Below are positions 35,474 through 46,071 of a stretch of 64,000 nucleotides of DNA, piece by piece. Source of the DNA: Mycobacterium lehmannii (GTDB lineage: Bacteria; Actinomycetota; Actinomycetes; Mycobacteriales; Mycobacteriaceae). Each line of letters starts with the position of its first letter. Positions within the stretch are counted from its first letter, which is position 1. The stretch covers positions 248,001 to 312,000 of the forward strand of contig NZ_NKCN01000002.1 of NCBI RefSeq assembly GCF_002245535.1, given 5' to 3'. The position numbers and the translations under genes are program-made. The notes under the pieces were generated by a model that searched no databases, was not told the origin of the DNA, and worked only from the letters and a program-made list of their open reading frames with translations.

Positions 35474-36235
35474 ATGACGCGCGTGGGTGAACGCGTCAGC
35501 TTCGCAAGCGCCAGTGGACCCGCTCTCGCGGGCGTGATCGATCTTCCCGACGGTGACGTACGCGGCTGGGGCGTCTTCGCCCACGGGTTCACGCTCGGCA
35601 AGGACTCACCGGCGGCCAGCCGGATCTGCAAACGACTCGCCGACGAAGGCATCGGCATGCTGCGGTTCGACAACCTCGGCCTCGGCGATTCGCAAGGCGA
35701 CTGGAGCGACGGGTCGTTCTCACACAAGGTCGCCGACACCGCGCGTGCCGTGGAGTTCATGAACGCCGAAGGCCGCGAGGTGCGCCTGCTGGTCGGGCAT
35801 TCCTTCGGCGGCTCGGCCGTCATCGCCGCCGCCCACGACTGCCCGACGGTGAAGGCGGTCGCGACCATCGCGGCCCCCTACGAGCCCGCCCATGTCGAAC
35901 GGATCTACGACGCGGTCGTGGAGCGGATCGAAGAAGAGGGGGAGGCGCAGTTTCGCATCGGCGGCAAGGCGCTGACGCTGAAGCGGCACTTCGTCGAAGA
36001 CGTCCGCAATGCCGACCTCCGCGATCGCATCCACAACCTGCGCCGAGCCCTTCTGGTGATGCATTCGCCCACCGACAACACCGTCGGCATCGCCAACGCC
36101 AGCGAGATCTTCCAGTGCGCGCGTCACCCGCGCAGCTTCGTCTCACTCGAAGGCGCCGATCACCTGCTCACCGAAAAGGATCAGGCGGCGCGGGCGGCGC
36201 GGATCGTCAGCGCCTGGGCCGACCCCTACCTGTAG
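35474..36235 (+). CDS. Alpha/beta hydrolase
   Basis: This 253-residue single-domain hydrolase has FAHGFTLG (oxyanion region), the nucleophile elbow GHSFGG (Ser110), an acid in HSPTDNTVG and a histidine in GADHLL. Similar proteins are often fused to an OsmC domain; here the OsmC part is absent. It begins 21 bp after mbtM and may share its iron-regulated transcript, but a role in siderophore metabolism is unproven. GTG 35483 is an alternative start. It ends next to the convergent oxidoreductase with no base between the stop codons. Confidence 0.78.
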   Translation: MTRVGERVSFASASGPALAGVIDLPDGDVRGWGVFAHGFTLGKDSPAASRICKRLADEGIGMLRFDNLGLGDSQGDWSDGSFSHKVADTARAVEFMNAEGREVRLLVGHSFGGSAVIAAAHDCPTVKAVATIAAPYEPAHVERIYDAVVERIEEEGEAQFRIGGKALTLKRHFVEDVRNADLRDRIHNLRRALLVMHSPTDNTVGIANASEIFQCARHPRSFVSLEGADHLLTEKDQAARAARIVSAWADPYL

Positions 36236-37216
36236 TCACCGGACGGCGACGACGACCTTGCCCTTCGCCGAGCGATCCTCGAGCGCAGCGATCGCGTCGG
36301 CGGCCCGCTCTAACGGGAACACCTGCGGTTGCGGCGCCGACACCTTGCCCGACGCCAGAAGCGGTTCGAGTTCGGCCCACTGCTCGGCCAAGTAGTTGGG
36401 ATGGGTGAAAGTCCAAGCGCCCCAACCGACTCCGACCGCATCGACGTTGTTCAGCAGCAACCGGTTCACCTTGACGGTGGGAATCTCGCCGCCGGTGAAG
36501 CCGACCACGAGCAGCCGTCCACCCGGGGCCAACGAGCGCAGCGAGTCGGTGAACCGATCCCCGCCGACCGGATCGACGACGATGTCCACGCCGCGGCCCT
36601 CGGTCAGCTCCTTCACCTTGTCCTTGAACCCCTCGACCGGCACGACGTCGGTCGCGCCTGCCGCCGTGGCCACCGCACCTTTTTCCTCGTTGCTCACCAC
36701 CGCGATCACCCGAGAGGCACCCCATGCCGGCGCCAACCGCAGCGTCGACGTGCCGATGCCGCCTGCCGCGCCGTGCACCAGCACGGTCTCGCCCTCGGCC
36801 AGCCGGCCGCGGGTACGCAGCGCGTGGTGCATCGTGAGGTCGTTGAAGAGCAGGCCCGCACCGGCCTCGAAGGAGACGTTGTCGGGCAGCTTGAAGACCC
36901 GTTCGGCGGGCAGTGCGACGACCTCGGCCATCGCGCCGCACAGCATCGTCAGCGCCGCGACGCGATCGCCGGCCTTCACATGTGCGCTGTCCGGAGCGCT
37001 GCGCACCACGCCCGCGACCTCGCCGCCTGGCGTGTAGGGCATCTCCGGCTTGTACTGATAGAGCCCGCGCGACTGCAGCACATCGGGAAACGCGACCCCC
37101 GCCGCGTGCACCTCGATGACGACCGCGCCGTCGCCGTCCGGCTCGTCGACCTCGACGAGTTTGGCGGCTTGTGGTCCGTCGAGGCTGGCAATCTGAATCG
37201 CGCGCATGTCCGCCAT
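36236..37216 (-). CDS. NADPH:quinone oxidoreductase-type medium-chain dehydrogenase (FadB4-like)
   Basis: This 326-residue, zinc-independent medium-chain dehydrogenase/reductase of the quinone reductase group has an N-terminal GroES-like domain (HAAGVAFPDVLQSRGLYQYKPEMPYTPGGEVAG). The Rossmann loop is VLVHGAAGGIGTS. Zinc-ligand cysteines of alcohol dehydrogenases are missing. It closely resembles M. tuberculosis FadB4 (Rv3141), which lies near the nuo operon there, from memory. ATG 37216 is used; ATG 37207 is an alternative. It is divergent from hpx across a 137-bp gap holding a small palindrome. Confidence 0.82.
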   Translation of the reverse strand: MADMRAIQIASLDGPQAAKLVEVDEPDGDGAVVIEVHAAGVAFPDVLQSRGLYQYKPEMPYTPGGEVAGVVRSAPDSAHVKAGDRVAALTMLCGAMAEVVALPAERVFKLPDNVSFEAGAGLLFNDLTMHHALRTRGRLAEGETVLVHGAAGGIGTSTLRLAPAWGASRVIAVVSNEEKGAVATAAGATDVVPVEGFKDKVKELTEGRGVDIVVDPVGGDRFTDSLRSLAPGGRLLVVGFTGGEIPTVKVNRLLLNNVDAVGVGWGAWTFTHPNYLAEQWAELEPLLASGKVSAPQPQVFPLERAADAIAALEDRSAKGKVVVAVR

Positions 37217-37305
37217 TTAACTCGACTCGAAAGTCGGAGCCTCCGCCGCTGCGCCGATAGTCGCCGAAACCCGGCGGGGGGTGCCGCACGAAGCGCACAC
37301 TGTTA

Positions 37306-37321
37306 GATAAGCTCACTTATC
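37306..37321. promoter_or_regulatory. GATAAG/CTTATC palindrome in divergent promoter region
   Basis: Perfect 6-bp arms GATAAG and CTTATC are separated by CTCA in the gap between the quinone oxidoreductase and hpx genes. The shape suits a dimeric regulator. It is not an IdeR box, matching that consensus poorly. The regulator is unknown. Confidence 0.35.
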
Positions 37322-37353
37322 CGGCAACGTTGCCGAGTTCGAACGGAGCGCAC

Positions 37354-38322
37354 ATGAGCAGTGGTCCCCGCAGCCGGTCGAGGGCTTCGGCCTTCGCCCC
37401 CGCTCAGTCCCTCCCGTCCGGACGCGCCGTCGAGGTGCGCTCCAGGGACGGCATCCGCTTACACGCCGAGGTCTTCGGCCGCGAGGACGGTTATCCGATC
37501 GTATTGGCGCACGGCATCACGTGTGCGCTGCGGGTGTGGGCCCATCAGATTGCCGACCTGTCGCGCGACTACCGCGTGATCGCGTTCGACCACCGCGGCC
37601 ACGGCCGCAGCGCGGTGCCGGTGCGCCGCGGCGCCTACAGCCTCGACCATCTGGCCGCCGACCTCGATTCCGTGCTGGATGCGACGCTGGCGCCCGGTGA
37701 ACGGGCGGTCATCGCCGGCCACTCGATGGGCGGCATAGCGATCACCTCGTGGGCCGAGCGCTACGCCGAGCGGGTGACCGAACGCGCCGACGGCGTTGCC
37801 CTCATCAACACCACCACCGGCGACCTGTTGCGCAACGTCAAGTTGCTGCCCGTGCCCGCGCCGCTGGCCAACGTCCGCGTCCGCACCGCGGGCACCTTCC
37901 TGAAGACGTTCGGTGCGACGCCACTTCCGCGCGCCATCTACGGACCGAATCAGCGCTTCGTCTCGATGCTGGCGGTCGGCCGCGACGCCGATCCCGCGAT
38001 CGCCTCGTTCGTGCATGAACTGTTCGCCGCGACGTCGCCGGTCGGCCGCGGCGGCTGGGCCCGCACGCTGGTCGACCATCTCGGACCGCAACACATCGGG
38101 CTGAACAACCTGGTCGTGCCGACGCTGGTGATCGGCAGCCGCAAGGACCGGTTGCTTCCGGTGACGTCGTCGCGTCGGATCGCCGAGGCGGCGCCCAATC
38201 TGAGCGAGTTCGTGGAGTTGGCGGGCGGGCACTGCGCCATCCTGGAGCGTCCCGACGAGGTGAACATGCATCTGCGTGGCCTGATCCGGTCGGTGACCGC
38301 CGAACGCCGCGTCAGTTCCTGA
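37354..38322 (+). CDS. hpx: Alpha/beta hydrolase, non-heme haloperoxidase-like (Hpx)
   Basis: This 322-residue alpha/beta hydrolase has LAHGITCALRVW, FDHRGHGRSAVP, the nucleophile elbow GHSMGG (Ser124), a GSRKDRLLP acid region and GGHCAILE histidine. It resembles Rv3171c (hpx) along its whole length, from memory. The haloperoxidase name is historical; an esterase or lipid hydrolase role is more likely. ATG 37354 is chosen; the frame extends to 37330. It converges on aofH with directly abutting stop codons, the same gene pair as in M. tuberculosis. Confidence 0.85.
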   Translation: MSSGPRSRSRASAFAPAQSLPSGRAVEVRSRDGIRLHAEVFGREDGYPIVLAHGITCALRVWAHQIADLSRDYRVIAFDHRGHGRSAVPVRRGAYSLDHLAADLDSVLDATLAPGERAVIAGHSMGGIAITSWAERYAERVTERADGVALINTTTGDLLRNVKLLPVPAPLANVRVRTAGTFLKTFGATPLPRAIYGPNQRFVSMLAVGRDADPAIASFVHELFAATSPVGRGGWARTLVDHLGPQHIGLNNLVVPTLVIGSRKDRLLPVTSSRRIAEAAPNLSEFVELAGGHCAILERPDEVNMHLRGLIRSVTAERRVSS

Positions 38323-39687
38323 TCAACTACTCAGCGCGCGGTGCACTTCGTCTGCGGCGCGCCTGCCGGACCGGACGGCGCCGTCCAGAAAACCGGTCCA
38401 CGCGTCAGCGGTTTCGGTTCCCGCCCAATAGATCCCGTCGATCGGCTTGCGCAGCCACGGGCCGTATGTCGTCCACGAGCCGGGCGGAACGGCCGCCGTC
38501 GGCCCTCCCGGCGCGAAATCTTCTGCACCCCAGCAGTGGTCGAGATAGTCGATCGGGTCCAGCGCGGCGTTGCCGAACAGCCCCGCGAACCCCGAGAGCG
38601 CCCGCTCCCGGCGCTGTGCGGCCGGCAGCGAGTCGAACGAGCGGGCGTCGACGAAGCCCAGCAGGATGCCGGGGCCACCTCCGTTGCCGTCGTTGGAGGG
38701 GCTGACGTCGAACGTGATGAACACCGGGCCTTCGTCGGAAAGCGCCTCTCCCGAAAGCCCTTTCGCGCGCCAGAACGGCTTGTCGTATGCGGCGTATGCC
38801 TTGCTCAGGTTGCCCTGGGGCCAGTGCTGCGCGAGCTTGCCGTACTCGGCGGGCAGCTCGGGTGAGAACTCGATCCCCTGGCGGTGTTCGGGAGGGATGG
38901 CGACGACGACGGCTTTGGCGCGCACCTCACCTTGATCGGATGTCACGGTGAGCGTGCCGTCGCTGTGGCGTTCGATGCTGCGCACCGCGGCGTCGAGCAC
39001 GACGCGCGAGCCCAGCTCCTCGGCCATCCGAATCGCGATCTGCTGGGTGCCGTTCGGGAAGCGGCTCTGCTGTGCACCGCCTTCCACGTCGAGCATGCGG
39101 TCGAGCCCGCCTGCGGCCCTGACGTAGCGCACGGCATGCAACATCGACACCGCGTCGGGCTCACAACCCCAGGTCACGCGCGACATGATCGCCATCAGGT
39201 CTCGGGTCCCGGCGCTCGCGTGCACCGACTTCAACCAGCCGTCGAGCGACAGGGCGTCCAAGGCGTGGGCGTGCGGGGCGGTCCACGGCGCCTCGACGGC
39301 CACCCGCCGGCAGGCGCGCTCGAAGCGCCACTGGATGCGCGACACGTCGAGCAGTTCGATGATCGACAGCCGGGGAATCGTGCTGCGATACGAGCGGACC
39401 CGGCCCCTCCATCGAATCAGGTTCTTACCACCGCTGAAGGTGGGCACCGTCGCACAGCCCAGTTCGGCGGCCAGTTCTTCGACGGCGTCCTGCGTGGGTC
39501 CGATGAAGGTGCCGCCGAGGTCGACGGGCACGCCGGCGATCGTCGCCGTCGACGACCGCCCGCCGACCCGGTCGCGACCTTCGAGGACCACGACGTCGTA
39601 ACCGAGCCGGACCAACTCACGCGCCGCCGCCAAACCGGCGAATCCGGCGCCCACGACGACCGCGTCGGCACTGGCTTGGATCGTCAC
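38323..39687 (-). CDS. aofH: Flavin-containing amine oxidase
   Basis: This 454-residue FAD enzyme has the N-terminal dinucleotide loop [20 protein letters not shown] and the RxGGR element (RVGGRSSTA). A C-terminal FAD-binding region [18 protein letters not shown] follows. This is the monoamine oxidase fold, expected to oxidise primary amines with release of hydrogen peroxide. It matches Rv3170 (aofH), which also neighbours hpx. It starts 19 bp from the divergent F420-type oxidoreductase, so both genes probably have leaderless or very short 5' regions. Confidence 0.9.
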   Translation of the reverse strand: MTIQASADAVVVGAGFAGLAAARELVRLGYDVVVLEGRDRVGGRSSTATIAGVPVDLGGTFIGPTQDAVEELAAELGCATVPTFSGGKNLIRWRGRVRSYRSTIPRLSIIELLDVSRIQWRFERACRRVAVEAPWTAPHAHALDALSLDGWLKSVHASAGTRDLMAIMSRVTWGCEPDAVSMLHAVRYVRAAGGLDRMLDVEGGAQQSRFPNGTQQIAIRMAEELGSRVVLDAAVRSIERHSDGTLTVTSDQGEVRAKAVVVAIPPEHRQGIEFSPELPAEYGKLAQHWPQGNLSKAYAAYDKPFWRAKGLSGEALSDEGPVFITFDVSPSNDGNGGGPGILLGFVDARSFDSLPAAQRRERALSGFAGLFGNAALDPIDYLDHCWGAEDFAPGGPTAAVPPGSWTTYGPWLRKPIDGIYWAGTETADAWTGFLDGAVRSGRRAADEVHRALSS

Positions 39688-39706
39688 GCGATTAGGCTCT
39701 CACGCC

Positions 39707-40696
39707 GTGAAGGTCATGACAGCGTTGTTCGGCCCAACCGATGCGATCGAGCGGGCGCAACTGCTGCGCGACGCGGGTGCCAGCGGGGTGTTCACCTTCG
39801 AAGGACCGCACGACGTCTTCGCGCCGCTGACGCTGGCGTCGACGGTGGGCGGTCTGGATCTGATGACCAACGTCGCCATTGCGTTTCCGCGCAACCCCAT
39901 TCAGCTCGCCCACCAGGCCTACGACCATCAGGTGCTCGCCGAGGGCCGCTTCACGCTGGGCCTCGGAACGCAGGTGCGCACGCAGGTCGAGAAGCGATAC
40001 GGCGCGGCGTTCGACCGCCCTGTCGCCCGGATGAAGGAGATGGTCGCCGCGCTGCGTGCGGTGTTCGCCGCATGGGAGACCGGCGAACGTCTCGACTTCC
40101 GCGGCGAATACTTCCGGCACACGCTGATGACCCCGACGTTCAATCCCGGTCCCAACCCGTACGGCCCACCGCCGATCTATCTCGGCGCGCTCGGGCCGAA
40201 GCTGACCCGCGCCACCGCAGCCGTCGCCGACGGCCTGCTGGTCATGCCGTTCGGCTCGAAGCGATTCCTGCACGAGGCGACGATGCCCGAGGTACGCGCC
40301 GGCTTGGCGTCGTCGGGGCGCTCCCTCGACGACTTCGCGCTGGTGCCCGAGATCATCGTGTCGGTCGGCACGCACGATGCGGCCCACGAGGCCACCCGCC
40401 GGCTGCTGGCGTTCTACGGCTCCACCCCGGCCTACCGCCCGGTGCTCGACGTGCACGGCTGGGGCGAGCTGCAGCCCGAGCTCAACGCGCTGTCCAAACA
40501 GGGCCGGTGGCAGGAGATGGGCACGCTGATCGACGACGAGGTGCTGCACACCATCGCCGCGTGCGGCACCCCGGCCGAGATCGCCGCCCACATCCGCGAC
40601 CGCGTCGACGGGGTGTCCGACCGCGTCTGCCTCTACCAGCCCGGACCCATCGCGATCGATGCGTTGGCCGAGATCGTCGACGCACTGACAGGTTGA
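39707..40696 (+). CDS. LLM-class F420-dependent oxidoreductase
   Basis: This 329-residue TIM-barrel protein of the luciferase-like monooxygenase class is close to the F420-dependent actinobacterial subfamily (TIGR03617 type). Support comes from TFEGPHDVFAPLTLAS, NVAIAFPRNPIQLAHQAYD, RFTLGLGTQVR and PPIYLGALGPK. The substrate is unknown. The start is GTG 39707 (VKVMTALFG). It is followed 40 bp later by an EthA-like monooxygenase on the same strand. This two-gene pair is inserted between genes (aofH and the Rv3169-like gene) that are adjacent in M. tuberculosis. Confidence 0.85.
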   Translation: MKVMTALFGPTDAIERAQLLRDAGASGVFTFEGPHDVFAPLTLASTVGGLDLMTNVAIAFPRNPIQLAHQAYDHQVLAEGRFTLGLGTQVRTQVEKRYGAAFDRPVARMKEMVAALRAVFAAWETGERLDFRGEYFRHTLMTPTFNPGPNPYGPPPIYLGALGPKLTRATAAVADGLLVMPFGSKRFLHEATMPEVRAGLASSGRSLDDFALVPEIIVSVGTHDAAHEATRRLLAFYGSTPAYRPVLDVHGWGELQPELNALSKQGRWQEMGTLIDDEVLHTIAACGTPAEIAAHIRDRVDGVSDRVCLYQPGPIAIDALAEIVDALTG

Positions 40697-40736
40697 CTCC
40701 TATGGTGGTACTCAGCGGGACCAAAGGAGGTTGCGG

Positions 40737-42233
40737 ATGAGTGCCAATGGGCGCGAAGAGCGTGTTGACGACTACTCCGATGTGCTGATCATCGGGGCGG
40801 GCATCTCGGGGATCGGCGCGGCCTACCGCCTGCAGGAGAAGAACCCGCACACGTCCTACAAGGTGCTGGAGCGGCGGGCCCGCATCGGCGGCACCTGGGA
40901 CCTGCACACGTATCCGGGCATCCGCTCCGACAGTGACATCTTCACGTTGAGCTACCCGTTCGAGCCCTGGACCCGGCCGGAGAACGTGGCCGACGGGCCC
41001 GACATCCGCGACTACCTGGTTCAGACCGCGCGCAAGCACGGCATCGACGAGCACATCCGGTTCAACACCCGCGTGTTGTCGGCCGACTGGGACTCGTCGA
41101 CCGATACGTGGACGGTGCACACCGAGCAGGACGGGACACCCAAGACGTACCGGAGTCGCTTCCTGTTCTTCGGAACCGGCTACTACAACTACGACGAGCC
41201 CTACCGTCCGGACTTCCCCGGCCTCGACGAGTTCAGCGGCGACGTCGTACACCCGCAGCATTGGCCGGAGTCGCTGGACTACACCGGCAAACGCATCGTG
41301 GTCATCGGCAGCGGCGCGACGGCGGTGAGCATGATCCCGTCGCTGACCGAGAAGGCCGGCCACGTGACCATGCTGCAGCGCTCGCCTACCTACATGCTGT
41401 CGGGGCCACGGATCAACCCCATCGTGCAGGCGCTGCGCAAGGTGCTGCCCGGCCGGGCCGGTTACTGGGGTGCGCGCATCTACAACACCATCTTCACGGT
41501 GTTCATCTATGCGTTCGCCAAGGTGGCGCCCAAGCTCAGCAGGCGCTACATCCGCAACTACGCCAAACGCAATCTGCCCAAGGGCTATCCGGTCGACGTG
41601 CACTTCAAGCCGCGGTACGACCCGTGGGACCAACGGTTGTGCGCGATGCTCGACAACGACTTCTACGACGCGATCAACACGGGCCGCCTCGACGTGGTGA
41701 CCGACCAGATCGACCACATCGATTCGTCCGGCGTCGCGTTGCGGTCCAGGCAGCGGATCGACGCCGACGTGATCATCACAGCGACCGGCATCCAATTGCA
41801 GGCGCTCGGCGGGGTTTTGATCAGCATCGACGGCGAGGAGGTCAAACCGCAGGACCGGTTCGTCTACAAGGAGCACATGCTCGAGGACGTGCCCAACCTG
41901 GCCTGGTGCGTCGGCTACATCAACGCGTCGTGGACGTTGCGCGCCGACCTGACCGCTCGGGCGTTCGCAAAGCTGATCTCCTACATGGATTCTCACGGCT
42001 ATACGCACGCATACCCGCATCTCGGGGACAAGCCCATGGCGGAGAAACCCGCGTGGAACATCAACGCCGGCTACGTACAACGCGCGGCGCATGTCCTGCC
42101 GAAGTCGGGTACGCACCGGCCGTGGAACGTCCGGCACAACTATGTGCTCGACGCGATCGACCACCGGCTCGACCGGATCGAGGAGTCGATGGTGTTCGGC
42201 CGCGCACCGGTGCGGGTGACAACGGTCGCCTGA
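40737..42233 (+). CDS. Baeyer-Villiger-type flavin monooxygenase (EthA-like)
   Basis: This 498-residue FAD/NADPH monooxygenase has an FAD loop GAGISG at 20-25 and the GTWDLHTYPGIRSDSD segment characteristic of the EthA/MymA group. The Baeyer-Villiger fingerprint FxGxxxHxxxW spans F166, G168, H172 and W176, and the NADPH loop is VVIGSGATA. It inserts oxygen next to ketones or oxidises sulfur; EthA homologues activate ethionamide. ATG 40737 follows a strong AAAGGAGG (40723-40730). No EthR-like regulator is adjacent, so it is probably a paralogue and not ethA itself. A family B palindrome lies just past its stop. Confidence 0.88.
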   Translation: MSANGREERVDDYSDVLIIGAGISGIGAAYRLQEKNPHTSYKVLERRARIGGTWDLHTYPGIRSDSDIFTLSYPFEPWTRPENVADGPDIRDYLVQTARKHGIDEHIRFNTRVLSADWDSSTDTWTVHTEQDGTPKTYRSRFLFFGTGYYNYDEPYRPDFPGLDEFSGDVVHPQHWPESLDYTGKRIVVIGSGATAVSMIPSLTEKAGHVTMLQRSPTYMLSGPRINPIVQALRKVLPGRAGYWGARIYNTIFTVFIYAFAKVAPKLSRRYIRNYAKRNLPKGYPVDVHFKPRYDPWDQRLCAMLDNDFYDAINTGRLDVVTDQIDHIDSSGVALRSRQRIDADVIITATGIQLQALGGVLISIDGEEVKPQDRFVYKEHMLEDVPNLAWCVGYINASWTLRADLTARAFAKLISYMDSHGYTHAYPHLGDKPMAEKPAWNINAGYVQRAAHVLPKSGTHRPWNVRHNYVLDAIDHRLDRIEESMVFGRAPVRVTTVA

Positions 42234-42239
42234 AAGTCT

Positions 42240-42287
42240 GCGATTTCGGTGCGCTACTGATCGCGCAGCGACGGTTAGCGCACCGAA
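42240..42287. repeat. Palindromic intergenic element, family B copy 2 (likely bidirectional terminator)
   Basis: It starts GCGATTTCGGTG like the copy at 2184. Arms TTCGGTGCGCTA (42245-42256) and TAGCGCACCGAA (42276-42287) are perfect 12-bp complements. It again lies between two converging genes. The loop also shares GATCGC with copy 1. Confidence 0.8.
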
Positions 42288-42300
42288 CCGCTCAGCCGGC

Positions 42301-43412
42301 TCAGTCGGCCAGGGTCAACCAGTCCTTGAAGCCCGACGGGTCATGTCGACCGAGCGCACCGTGTTCGAACAGGCCCCACCCTTCACTGGTCTTACCCCCT
42401 TCGGTGCACTCGGCGCGGCCGACGTGGTCGATGACGCCGAACATGGCGCGGCCGTTGACCGCCGGATCGGTCATGTCGTAGGTGAGGCGTTCGGTGAACT
42501 TGTCACCCTTCCACACCCCGTGGAGCCAATCGGAGTCACCGCCGTACCCGCCGCCGATGTGGATCGGTACCGCCAGCTTCGACTCGACCTCGAACACCAC
42601 CGGCGACCCGTCCGGGGTGGTCGCTTCGATGGTGGCGCCGTAGGGGATTCGGGTGCCCGAGGTGTAGTGGATCTTCACTCGCGGCCAGCCGAGTTGTTCG
42701 ACGCGGCCGTCGCGCCAGATGCGGGTGCAGTCGTTGAGGCTGCGGAACCCGGTCGGATCCTCCTGGATGATCAGGCAGATCCCGAAGTCGTCGAACGCCA
42801 TCGGCACGTACAGCCACCACATGCCCTCGAACGGGGGATCGGCGGGGCGGCCGGAGGGTTCCGCCTCGCCGATGGGGCGGATGCCCCACGACCGGTCGCG
42901 GCTGCCGATCCACACGTCCGGGTCGACGGAGATGTCCTCGCCGTCGATCGAGATCACCCCGCTCCACGACCCGACCTGCGCGAATCGCTGGGCGTCCAAC
43001 GTGATTCGGGTGCCGGTGCGTAGGACGTGCCGCTGCTCCTGGATGGCGTCGAACAGACCGTTCCAGGTCAGGTCGACGGCGATGCCCTCGGTTTCCTCGA
43101 GCACGATCCGCAGCTTGCGCAGTGGTTCGGTGACCTCGACGCGGTAGCCGAGCACGTGCTGGTTGAGCCGGTCGGAGTCGATGCCGTCGGACAGATGCAC
43201 CGCGGTCTGGGTGTCGCCGCGCCTGGCCAGGACGAACGCGTCCTTCACCCCCAGGTTCGGGTAGTACCCGATGCCGGTGATCACGAAGATGTCGCCGGTG
43301 CGGTCGTGGGCATTGAAGTAGGACCGGTCGTAGAAGTTGCGGTCGGAGGATCCCGGCCACGCGATCGGTTGGGGGATCTGGTGAATCGGGAATTCGTCGG
43401 TGGGACCGAGCA

Positions 43413-43413
<1 letters not shown>
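42301..43413 (-). CDS. Conserved hypothetical protein (Rv3169-like)
   Basis: This 370-residue, beta-rich protein shows no catalytic motif I can name. Conserved-looking stretches include the repeated tryptophan and aspartate pattern IGSRDRSWGIRPIG and MWWLYVPMAFDDFGICLIIQED. These resemble AttH/carotenoid hydratase-type lipid-binding folds, but this is a weak impression. It matches Rv3169 in length and context. Its ATG shares one base with the stop of the kinase-like gene upstream (TGATG), so the pair is translationally coupled. It is probably repressed by the divergent TetR. Confidence 0.78.
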
Positions 43414-44589
<1,176 letters not shown>

Positions 44590-44591
<2 letters not shown>

Positions 44592-45192
44592 GAAACCAGA
44601 CGCGTCATCGGTTGACAAGACCCCGGGCGCCGGGCGGCCCCGGGATCCACGCATTGACGCTGCCATATTGCGCGCGACGGCGGATCTCCTTGCGGAGATC
44701 GGATATTCGAATCTGACGATCGCCGCGGTGGCCGAGCGGGCGGGCACCACCAAGACCGCGCTGTACCGCCGGTGGTCGAGCAAGGCCGAGCTGGTGCACG
44801 AAGCGGCGTTCCCCGCCGCGCCGACCGCGATCGCCACCCCGCCGGGGGACATCGCCGCCGACATCCGCGCCATGCTCACCGCCACCCGAGACGTATTCGC
44901 GTCTCCGGTGGTGCGGGCGGCGCTGCCCGGTCTGATCGCCGACATGGTCGCCGACGACGAGCTCAACGTTCGTGTGATGGACCGGTTCACCGGTGTGTTC
45001 GCGGCCGTGCGCGACCGGGTGGCCGACGCGGTTCGGCGGGGTGAGGTCTATCCCGACGTCGACCCGGACCGGTTGGTGGAGGTGATCGGCGGGGCGACGC
45101 TGCTGGGGATGCTGCTGCGGCCGGGCGAGCCGCTCGGCGACGACTGGGTTGAGCAGACCACAGCCATCGTCGTGCACGGTGTGGTGGCATAG
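44590..45192 (+). CDS. TetR-family repressor (Rv3167c-like)
   Basis: This 200-residue regulator has a helix-turn-helix at about residues 35-65 (LTIAAVAERAGTTKTALYRRWSSKAEL) and a C-terminal ligand-binding domain of the type with VVRAALPGLIADM. ATG 44590 is used because it gives the normal length; the frame runs back to 44368 across the divergent gene. In M. tuberculosis, Rv3167c is reported to repress its own region. The palindrome at its 5' end is the likely operator. A PIG-L gene follows 5 bp after the stop in the same transcript. Confidence 0.87.
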
Positions 45193-45197
45193 AGGGC

Positions 45198-45878
45198 GTG
45201 TTTGACGCGTTTCCCTCCGATTGGCGTTCCGCCCTCGTGTTGGTGCCGCACCCCGATGATCCCGAGTACGGGTGCGCCGCGGCGGTGGCGAAGTGGACTT
45301 CTGCGGGCAGGCGGGTCCATTACGCACTGGCGAGTCGCGGCGAAGCGGGCATCGCGGGGATGGCCCTCGAACAGGCCGGCCCGCTGCGAGAGCACGAACA
45401 GATGCGATCGGCAGCGGTCGTCGGTGTGGCCGACGTCCGGTTCTGGGAGTTCCCGGACGGCGAGATCCGCAACAGCCCCGAACTGCGGGCCAGGATTGTC
45501 GAGGCGATCAGTGAACTCCAGCCCGATGTGGTGATCAGCATCTACGGGGGTCCCGAGTGGGCGCCCGGCGCGCCCAACCAGCGCGATCACATGGAGTTCG
45601 CCGCGGCCGTCGTCGAGGCCTACGACAGCCTGCCCCACCCGCCGCGCTGGCTGTTTCAGAACGGGCCGCAGGCAACGCACGTCGAGGTGATCGACGACGG
45701 AGCCTTCGAGCGGGCGGTCACGTCACTGGCCGAGCACAGGGTTTACCTGTCGGTGCTCGACCCGCACACCCCGATCACGGTGCACGCGCGCAAACAGGTG
45801 GAGTCGACGACGGCCCCGCGCCCCGAGTTCGGCGGCAGCCGCACAGTCGAATTCATCCTGCTGCGCCAACGCCGCTAA
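45198..45878 (+). CDS. PIG-L/LmbE-family N-deacetylase
   Basis: This 226-residue zinc-dependent deacetylase fold has the metal motif VPHPDDPEYGCAAA (His18, Asp20, Asp21) near its N-terminus. NQRDHMEF carries the third-ligand histidine. The family includes MshB and Mca of mycothiol metabolism and deacetylases of glycolipids. This protein is shorter than MshB and not that enzyme. GTG 45198 starts 5 bp after the TetR stop, so it is part of the TetR transcript and probably handles the same signal or substrate. The actual substrate is unknown. Confidence 0.8.
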   Translation: MFDAFPSDWRSALVLVPHPDDPEYGCAAAVAKWTSAGRRVHYALASRGEAGIAGMALEQAGPLREHEQMRSAAVVGVADVRFWEFPDGEIRNSPELRARIVEAISELQPDVVISIYGGPEWAPGAPNQRDHMEFAAAVVEAYDSLPHPPRWLFQNGPQATHVEVIDDGAFERAVTSLAEHRVYLSVLDPHTPITVHARKQVESTTAPRPEFGGSRTVEFILLRQRR

Positions 45879-45916
45879 CCCCCTGTTGTGCCCGTCGCGC
45901 CCGTCCCCCCTTGTGG

Positions 45917-45977
45917 CGCGAGCGTGCGGGTCTGCAGTCGACACGCCGCGAAAACTCGACACTTTGCGCACGTTCGA
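45917..45977. repeat. 61-bp palindromic intergenic element, family A copy 3 (diverged)
   Basis: Arms GCGAGCGTGCG (45917-45927) and CGCACGTTCGA (45967-45977) match at 9 of 11 positions. The core GACACGCC is at 45939, as in the other copies. It lies in the 193-bp gap between the converging PIG-L and enoyl-CoA hydratase genes. The remaining gap shows no gene. Confidence 0.7.
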
Positions 45978-46071
45978 CGCCCGCGAGCGCGCGCAAAACG
46001 TCGCAGAACGCCCGCGTGCCGTCAGCAGACACGCACCGTCGCGGCACAGACGGCACAGAAGCTACAGAAGG

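Noticed and set aside
37303..37321. TTAGATAAGC... as a second IdeR iron box
   Set aside because: It agrees poorly with the 19-bp consensus and is better described as a simple GATAAG/CTTATC palindrome.
39707..42233. Authentic ethA locus
   Set aside because: The monooxygenase is EthA-like, but no divergent EthR-type regulator is adjacent; it is more likely a paralogue.
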